From Nonomuraea angiospora (lineage in GTDB: Bacteria; Actinomycetota; Actinomycetes; Streptosporangiales; Streptosporangiaceae), in NCBI RefSeq assembly GCF_014873145.1, contig NZ_JADBEK010000001.1, positions 12,834,001 to 12,898,000 of the forward strand: DNA of 64,000 nucleotides, given 5' to 3'. The translations under genes were made by a program, and so were the position numbers. This document shows, piece by piece, positions 59,130-64,000 of the stretch; positions within the stretch are counted from its first letter, which is position 1; every line of letters starts with the position of its first letter. Under the pieces are notes generated by a model that saw only the letters and a list, made by a program, of their open reading frames with translations, did not search any database and was not told the DNA's origin.

Positions 59130-61370
59130 TCAGGTGGTGGCCTTGGGGCAGGAGGTGCCCCGCGCGGGGAGGCGCAGGTTGATCAGGTAGCGGTTGACGT
59201 GGGAGATGATGCAGGAGTTGCCGGAGTTGTAGAGGGCGTGGCCGAACCCCTGGTACTGGACCGTGGCCGAGCCGGGCACCCGCCGTGCGATGTCCGCGGA
59301 CCCGTCGAAGTCCGCCCAGGCGCCGACGCCCAGGTAGGGCGGCAGTCCCTTGACAGGCAGCGGCGCGGGCGGATTGGTGGCGGGGGTCGGCCAGCCGACA
59401 CAGCCGAGCTGGTGCCAGATCTCGGTTCCGGCGACATTCGGCAGCAGGCGCTCGCCCTCGCGGCGCTTCTTGCGGTATTCCGCGTAGTCGCGGAATCCCT
59501 TACCGTCGAGGCAGTGGGTCATGTTCATCCCGACACCCGCGGGGAGCTTCGGGCTTTTCATGCTCTGCCGGACGTAGTCGGCGAACCCTGAGGCGTCACC
59601 GCCGTCGGCACGCTTGATCGCCTCGGCGAGTTGCGTCCATCGGGGGAACTCGGGCTCCGCGCCCGGAGAGATGATGCTGGCACTGGCGGCTTCCTTGATG
59701 TCGAACCCGCTGTAGGCGGCCTGCGGTGATTCGCCCCTGACCGGCACCGGGACACGGTCGGCCCGCGCTATCAGCGCCTGCCAGACCTCGCCGACGTCCT
59801 GGCCGTGCAGCGCGCAGGTGGTGGTCGCCGCGCACCAGGCGGCGAAGCGGGTGAAGGCCTCCTCTTGGTGGAGCCAGCTCTTCGCGCGGTCGATGTACGG
59901 GCTGTCCGCGCCGTCGAACACCATCGCGCGCACCCGGCTGGGGAACAGCCGGGAATATTCGATGCCGGGTCTGCCGCCGTAGGAGTTGGCGATGAAGCTC
60001 AGTCTCTCCTCGCCCAGCGCGACGCGGATCGCCTCCATGTCCCGCGCCACGGAGGCCGAATCCATGTGGTCGAAGGCCTCGGGGTCGGCGGCGCGGCAGC
60101 GTTCGGCGGCCGCCCGGTTGCGCCGGCCCAGTTCGGCGTACTCGGCGCGGGTGCCGGGCCAGGTGAGCCATGGGCCGGTCATGAGACAGTCGGTCGACAG
60201 CATGCCCTTGTCGATGGTGTTGCGGGGCTCGACACTGACCACGTCGAAACGATTGCGCAACTCGGCGAAGCTGCCCGCGCTCTCGCTCAGCGCTTTGACG
60301 CCCGAGTAGCCTGGTCCGCCGGGGATCGCGAACACGGTTCCCATCCGGCGCTGGGCACCGGTGGCCGGCAGCAGGCCGACGGTCAGGTCGATCTTCCGGC
60401 CAGACGGCCTGGCCCAGTTCACGGGCACCTTGATCGAGGCGCAGCGCATCTCCTTGAACAGGGTCTTGTCCGCGCAGTCCGCCCAGGCCGGCGTCGATGC
60501 GGGGGCCGGCGAACCGGCCGCGGCGGCGGGCACCGCCGACACCAGGACAGCCGCAGCCGCCCCGACCGCCAGCACCTTGATCCGGCGCCCGGCCAACGCG
60601 ATCACGGTCGCGCCCGCCGTCAGCGCGGCGATGACGTACCCGATCAGCAGTCCTGCCGCGGCGGCAGGCGGCAGAGTCCCGCCGCCGACCCCGGCGATCT
60701 GCGACGGCAGGTTCTCGATCATGAACGAGCCGGCCTGCGCGCGCAGCGGCATGGGCAGCGTCTTGGCCACCACCGGCAACACCACGATGATCACGGCCAT
60801 CACGACCAGGGCGCCGGGGGTGGAGCGGACTGCGGCTCCGACACCGAGCCCGATCAGCGCGATCGCGGCCATCGACAGCCCGGCGGCGACCACCGAGGCG
60901 AGCACGCCCGGCTCCGACAGCGACGTGCCCAGCGTCTGACCCTCACGCAGCAACTGGTCGGCCCGGTCGCCGAGCACCGCCATGGACGCCGCGTGCATGA
61001 CGAACGCCAGAACCTGACCCGCCACCAGCGCGACTGCGGCCAGAGGCGGCACCTTGGCCAGCAGCAGCACCTGCCGGCGCGGCACCGCCACCAGACTCGC
61101 CTGGATCATCGTGGTGCCATACTCGGAAGTGATCGCCAGGGCGCCCAGCACGGCGAACACGAAGTAGGCGACCGCGATCCCGTTGCCGACGCCGTCCCCG
61201 TTGCCGGGGAAGGCCATCCGCTCCTCCATCGTCTGGTCGTCGAAGCCGCGGCCGATCAGGAACGCGATCCCGGCGCAGGCCACGATGGCCGACACCGAGC
61301 AGGCCAGCAGGTAGACGTTCGAACGCAGCGAGCGGAGCTTCATCCACTCGGAAGCGATCACGTCGATCAT
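59130..61370 (-). CDS. ABC-2 type permease fused to an extracellular TAP-like alpha/beta-hydrolase
   Basis: 746 residues in one uninterrupted frame. Residues 1-260 are an ABC-2 permease with six helices (SNVYLLACSVSAIVACAGIAFL to YVIAALTAGATVIALAG). A seventh hydrophobic segment (VLAVGAAAAVLVSAVPAAAAG, 266-286) looks like a former signal peptide. Residues 295-746 are a TAP-like hydrolase: FAIPGGPGYSG, nucleophile Ser463 in IANSYGG, a DFDGSADIARRVPG acid region, and GFGHALYNSGNSC with the His. The hydrolase should face the outside, tethered to the exporter. ATG 61370 overlaps the ATPase stop (ATGA). A missed stop or frameshift is unlikely since the join shows normal codon use. Confidence 0.88.
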   Translation of the reverse strand: MIDVIASEWMKLRSLRSNVYLLACSVSAIVACAGIAFLIGRGFDDQTMEERMAFPGNGDGVGNGIAVAYFVFAVLGALAITSEYGTTMIQASLVAVPRRQVLLLAKVPPLAAVALVAGQVLAFVMHAASMAVLGDRADQLLREGQTLGTSLSEPGVLASVVAAGLSMAAIALIGLGVGAAVRSTPGALVVMAVIIVVLPVVAKTLPMPLRAQAGSFMIENLPSQIAGVGGGTLPPAAAAGLLIGYVIAALTAGATVIALAGRRIKVLAVGAAAAVLVSAVPAAAAGSPAPASTPAWADCADKTLFKEMRCASIKVPVNWARPSGRKIDLTVGLLPATGAQRRMGTVFAIPGGPGYSGVKALSESAGSFAELRNRFDVVSVEPRNTIDKGMLSTDCLMTGPWLTWPGTRAEYAELGRRNRAAAERCRAADPEAFDHMDSASVARDMEAIRVALGEERLSFIANSYGGRPGIEYSRLFPSRVRAMVFDGADSPYIDRAKSWLHQEEAFTRFAAWCAATTTCALHGQDVGEVWQALIARADRVPVPVRGESPQAAYSGFDIKEAASASIISPGAEPEFPRWTQLAEAIKRADGGDASGFADYVRQSMKSPKLPAGVGMNMTHCLDGKGFRDYAEYRKKRREGERLLPNVAGTEIWHQLGCVGWPTPATNPPAPLPVKGLPPYLGVGAWADFDGSADIARRVPGSATVQYQGFGHALYNSGNSCIISHVNRYLINLRLPARGTSCPKATT

Positions 61371-62284
61371 CGCACAGCCTCCTTCGGCGTGGTCCGGTAC
61401 TCGGTGCTGTCCGCGGTGAGCCGCATGAATGCCTCCTCCAGAGACGCGCCGCGCGGAGACAACTCCGCCAGCGCGATCCCCGCGGCCAGCGCGAGCACGC
61501 CGATCTCGGCCGCGTCCCGATCACGCACGGACAGGGCGCCGTCGTCCTCGACCGCCACCGTCGCCCCGTGCGCGCGCAGGATGTCGGTCAGCCGCTCCGG
61601 ATGGGGCGTGCGGACCAGCACGTCGCCCTGAAAGTGCCCGGCCAGGGCGGTCATGGCGGTGTCGGCGATCAGTCGGCCCTGCCCGATGACGACGACGTGG
61701 TCGGCGCTGAGCGCCATCTCGTTCATCAGGTGGCTGGACAGCAGCACGGTACGGCCCTCGGCCGCCAGTGACCGCAGCAGGTCGCGCAGCCAGCGGATGC
61801 CCTCGGGGTCCAGCCCGTTCAGCGGCTCGTCGAGCATCAGCACCCCTGGATCGCCGAGGAGCGCCGCGCCGATCCCCAGACGCTGCCGCATGCCGAGCGA
61901 GAAGCCGCCGATCCGCTTGCCGGCCACGTCCGTCAGGCCGACCTGGTCGAGCACGGCGGCCACGCGGGCGCGCCCGATGCCGTTGCTGCGGGCCAGGCAG
62001 GCGAGGTGCGCGAACGCGCTGCGGCCCCCGTGCACCGCCCCGGCGTCGAGCAGCGCCCCCATCGACCGCATGGGCCGGGGTATCGACGTGTACGGGCGGC
62101 CGTTCACCAGCGCCTTGCCCGCGGTGGGCACTTCCAAGCCGAGGACGGCGCGCATGGTGGTGGACTTGCCCGCGCCGTTCGGGCCAAGAAAGCCGGTCAC
62201 CAGCCCCGGTTTCACGGTGAACGACAGGTCGTCCACAGCGACCTTGTCCCCGTATCTCATGGTCAGTTCGTTCACTTCGATCAC
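61367..62284 (-). CDS. ABC transporter ATP-binding protein (drug/peptide exporter type)
   Basis: 305 residues: Walker A GPNGAGKST, signature FSLGMRQRLGIG, Walker B LMLDEPLNGLDP, and switch His in SSHLMNEM. The C-terminal part (LAALAGHFQGDVLVRTPHPERL) is the DUF4162-like tail of DrrA/BcrA exporters. It powers the fused permease-hydrolase that follows. GTG 62284 is used because the family start VIEVNELTMRYGD lies there. It is divergent from the two-component genes across a palindrome. Confidence 0.92.
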   Translation of the reverse strand: MIEVNELTMRYGDKVAVDDLSFTVKPGLVTGFLGPNGAGKSTTMRAVLGLEVPTAGKALVNGRPYTSIPRPMRSMGALLDAGAVHGGRSAFAHLACLARSNGIGRARVAAVLDQVGLTDVAGKRIGGFSLGMRQRLGIGAALLGDPGVLMLDEPLNGLDPEGIRWLRDLLRSLAAEGRTVLLSSHLMNEMALSADHVVVIGQGRLIADTAMTALAGHFQGDVLVRTPHPERLTDILRAHGATVAVEDDGALSVRDRDAAEIGVLALAAGIALAELSPRGASLEEAFMRLTADSTEYRTTPKEAVR

Positions 62285-62363
62285 GGTCGTCAGCCTCGTC
62301 GCCCGGGCGGCCGAGCTCGATGGGGGTGCGCCCACCGCGCCGGACGTATTTCCCCACCTTTGT

Positions 62364-62383
62364 CGGTAGGCCTAGGCCTACCG
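62364..62383. promoter_or_regulatory. Perfect 20-bp palindrome in the divergent promoter region
   Basis: CGGTAGGCCTAGGCCTACCG is perfectly self-complementary. It lies 80 bases before the ABC ATPase start and 33 before the histidine kinase start. This is the natural place for the NarL-type response regulator encoded next door to bind, controlling both transcripts. The half-site GTAGG recurs in the palindrome at 45379. Confidence 0.75.
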
Positions 62384-62415
62384 TCTGGACGCTGTCGGTC
62401 CGGCAGACTGCTGTC

Positions 62416-63609
62416 GTGATCGTGATTCGCCGAGCGTTCGCCGTGGTCGGCGGGCTGCTGCTGAACGCCGCCACGGGTGTGGCCGCGCTCGTGCTGACGG
62501 CCCTGCTGCTGGTGGGCGTCGTGCTGGTCCCGCTGGCCGGGATCGGCCTGCCGCTGCTGGGCCGCGTGCTCGCGCTCGTCCGGTCCCTGGCCCGGCTCCA
62601 GCGGTCCTGGGCGATCGGGGTGCTCGACCCGGACAGCCCGTGGCGGGCCGGCAGCCCGGATACGCGAGCCGGTGGTCTGGACGCGCGGTCCCGGCTGCTT
62701 CCCGCGTTGCGCGATTCCGGCACCCGGCGGGAGCTGGCCTGGCTGGCCGTGCACGCCTGCACCTGGCCGGCCCCCACGCTCGTCATCTGGGCGCTGCTGG
62801 CGGCCTTCGACTACATCTTCTTCCGGGTGCGGGTGGTCAACGTGGCCATGCTGACCGTGCTCTCCTTCAGCATCTCCCTCATCGCCATCGCGGCGCTCAC
62901 CTTGATGGCCCTGCCCCTGCTCAGGACCGGACAGGCGCGGCTGTCCGCGATGTTGCTCCTGCCGGACGCGACCCCGGCCGCGCGGATCAGGCAGCTCACC
63001 GAGTCGCGGGCCGAGGTGGTCGACGCGCAGGCGGCGGAGCTGCGCCGGATCGAACGCGACCTGCACGACGGGGCGCAGGCCAAGCTGGTCGCGATCCGGA
63101 TGAACCTGGGTCTGGCCCGCAGCGCCCGCGATCCGGCCCAGGTCAAGCTGATGGTCGACGAGGCCAGGCAGGTCGCCGCCGAGGCCCTGACCGACCTGCG
63201 CGACCTGGTCCGCGGCATCCATCCTCCGGTGCTGACCGACCGCGGCCTGGCCGGCGCGCTCGAGGCCGCCGCGCTGCTGTGCCCGCTGCCGGTCGAGGTC
63301 GAGATCGACCTGCCGGGCCGCCTGGAGGCACCGGTCGAGTCCGCGGTCTACTTCGCCGTCGCCGAGGCGCTGACCAACGTGACCAAGCACAGCGGCGCCT
63401 CCCGTGGGTGGCTGCGCGTCGCCCACGCGGGCGGCATCCTCCGCGTGACGGTACGCGACGACGGCCGCGGTGGGGCCGACCGAGCCGCCGGCACCGGCCT
63501 CCGCGGCATCGACAAGCGCCTGTCGGCCTTCGACGGCCTCCTCATCCTGCGCAGCCCTTCCGGCGGCCCGACCGAACTCACCATGGAGCTCCCGTGCGCA
63601 TTGTCATAG
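62416..63609 (+). CDS. NarL/DesK-type sensor histidine kinase
   Basis: 397 residues. Four membrane segments lie in two pairs (residues about 8-45 and 118-175) separated by a short soluble loop. The HisKA_3 phosphoacceptor is RRIERDLHDGAQAKL, followed by a HATPase_c domain (VAEALTNVTKHSGA; VRDDGRGG; GTGLRGIDKRL). It lacks a large sensor domain, typical of kinases that detect membrane or envelope drugs together with an ABC exporter. GTG 62416 is the start nearest helix 1; GTG 62422 is possible. Its 3' end overlaps the response regulator start by 16 bases. Confidence 0.9.
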   Translation: MIVIRRAFAVVGGLLLNAATGVAALVLTALLLVGVVLVPLAGIGLPLLGRVLALVRSLARLQRSWAIGVLDPDSPWRAGSPDTRAGGLDARSRLLPALRDSGTRRELAWLAVHACTWPAPTLVIWALLAAFDYIFFRVRVVNVAMLTVLSFSISLIAIAALTLMALPLLRTGQARLSAMLLLPDATPAARIRQLTESRAEVVDAQAAELRRIERDLHDGAQAKLVAIRMNLGLARSARDPAQVKLMVDEARQVAAEALTDLRDLVRGIHPPVLTDRGLAGALEAAALLCPLPVEVEIDLPGRLEAPVESAVYFAVAEALTNVTKHSGASRGWLRVAHAGGILRVTVRDDGRGGADRAAGTGLRGIDKRLSAFDGLLILRSPSGGPTELTMELPCALS

Positions 63610-64000
63610 CCGAAGACCTCGCCCTCCTTCGCGACGGCCTGATCCGCCTGCTGTCGGCGAACGGCTTCGAGGTCGTCGCGGCGGTCGACAACGGCCCGAT
63701 GCTGCTGGACGCGCTCACCCGCGAACGCCCGGACGCGGCCGTGGTCGACGTACGACTGCCGCCCGGCTACACCGACGAGGGGCTGCGCGCCGCGCTGGAG
63801 GCTCGCCGCCTGGTGCCGGGCCTGCCGGCGCTGATCCTGTCCCAGTACGTGGAGCAGCTGTACGCCCGCGAGCTGCTCTCCAGCCGGTCCGGCGGGGTCG
63901 GTTATCTGCTCAAGGACCGGGTCGGCGACATCGACAGGTTCGTGGACGCGGTGCGCCAGGTGGCTTCCGGCGGCACCGTGATGGACCCCGAAGTGATCGC
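63594..64000 (+). CDS. NarL-family response regulator, 3' end outside window
   Basis: 135 codons visible, covering the receiver domain: acidic pair in VIAEDLALLRDGL, phosphoacceptor Asp in AAVVDVRLPPGYTDEGL, Thr/Ser in LILSQYV, and conserved Lys in GYLLKDRVGD. The LuxR-type DNA-binding domain should follow beyond the window. GTG 63594 starts inside the kinase gene. It pairs with the kinase and probably binds the palindrome at 62364. Confidence 0.9.
   Translation, partial: MRIVIAEDLALLRDGLIRLLSANGFEVVAAVDNGPMLLDALTRERPDAAVVDVRLPPGYTDEGLRAALEARRLVPGLPALILSQYVEQLYARELLSSRSGGVGYLLKDRVGDIDRFVDAVRQVASGGTVMDPEVI

Noticed and set aside
1..64000. tRNA, rRNA, riboswitches or insertion sequences
   Set aside because: No cloverleaf, conserved RNA core, transposase motif or terminal inverted repeats with target duplications were seen on reading the intergenic regions.

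Overview
This 64 kb window is chromosomal DNA of a very GC-rich actinomycete. High G+C third codon positions, many GTG starts, four-base ATGA or GTGA overlaps, a mycothiol-type PIG-L deacetylase and an NsrR-type Rrf2 domain point to Streptosporangiales, perhaps Nonomuraea-like. That placement is inferred from style and gene content only. I saw no rRNA, tRNA, IS element, integrase, CRISPR array or replication origin.

Layout. 1-4 kb (minus): a RecD2-type helicase cut by the window edge, then a divergent acetate kinase translationally coupled to an erythromycin-esterase-family protein. 4.1-7.6 kb (plus): a three-subunit PaoABC-type molybdenum aldehyde oxidoreductase. 7.6-14.3 kb: a DUF6328 membrane protein, then (minus) a complete Mrp/Mnh cation/proton antiporter operon (A+B fused, C, D, E, F, G) whose C subunit carries a long charged tail and whose C/D junction is triplicated. 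14.5-15.9 kb: a secreted TAP-like peptidase.

15.96-29.66 kb looks like a conflict or defence island. A minus-strand operon encodes a helical-repeat protein, a 1605-residue TPR-CHAT protease and a small partner. Divergent from it is a three-gene type II Wadjet-like operon (JetA/TIGR02677, JetB/TIGR02678, JetC/TIGR02680). JetC has intact ATPase motifs, but the nuclease subunit JetD/TIGR02679 is missing and its usual place is taken by an unrelated sugar kinase. An incomplete Wadjet head to head with a CHAT protease operon is the strongest candidate for an undescribed system here.

29.7-34.6 kb is a sugar locus: PfkB kinase, FrcBCA-type ABC importer, LacI regulator and paired LacI operators. 34.6-46.2 kb is a mosaic of single genes (SDR, GDPD, TTC38-like, PIG-L deacetylase, crotonase, SnoaL-like, VOC, BRCT-propeller fusion, lipoprotein, LGFP protein, Stf0 sulfotransferase) with several decayed remnants. 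It includes an in-frame chimera of the NsrR DNA-binding domain with the C-terminus of flavohaemoglobin.

46.7-58.2 kb is a glucuronoxylan or xylo-oligosaccharide locus: GH3, two LplB/YtcP-type permeases, a lipoprotein binding protein, GH39, DUF624, a sialidase-fold secreted protein and a GH67 alpha-glucuronidase, behind a promoter with CGAAA boxes. 58.2-64 kb holds a DUF6882 protein and an ABC module whose permease is fused to an extracellular alpha/beta-hydrolase. That module is divergent, across a perfect 20-bp palindrome, from a NarL-type two-component system cut by the window end.
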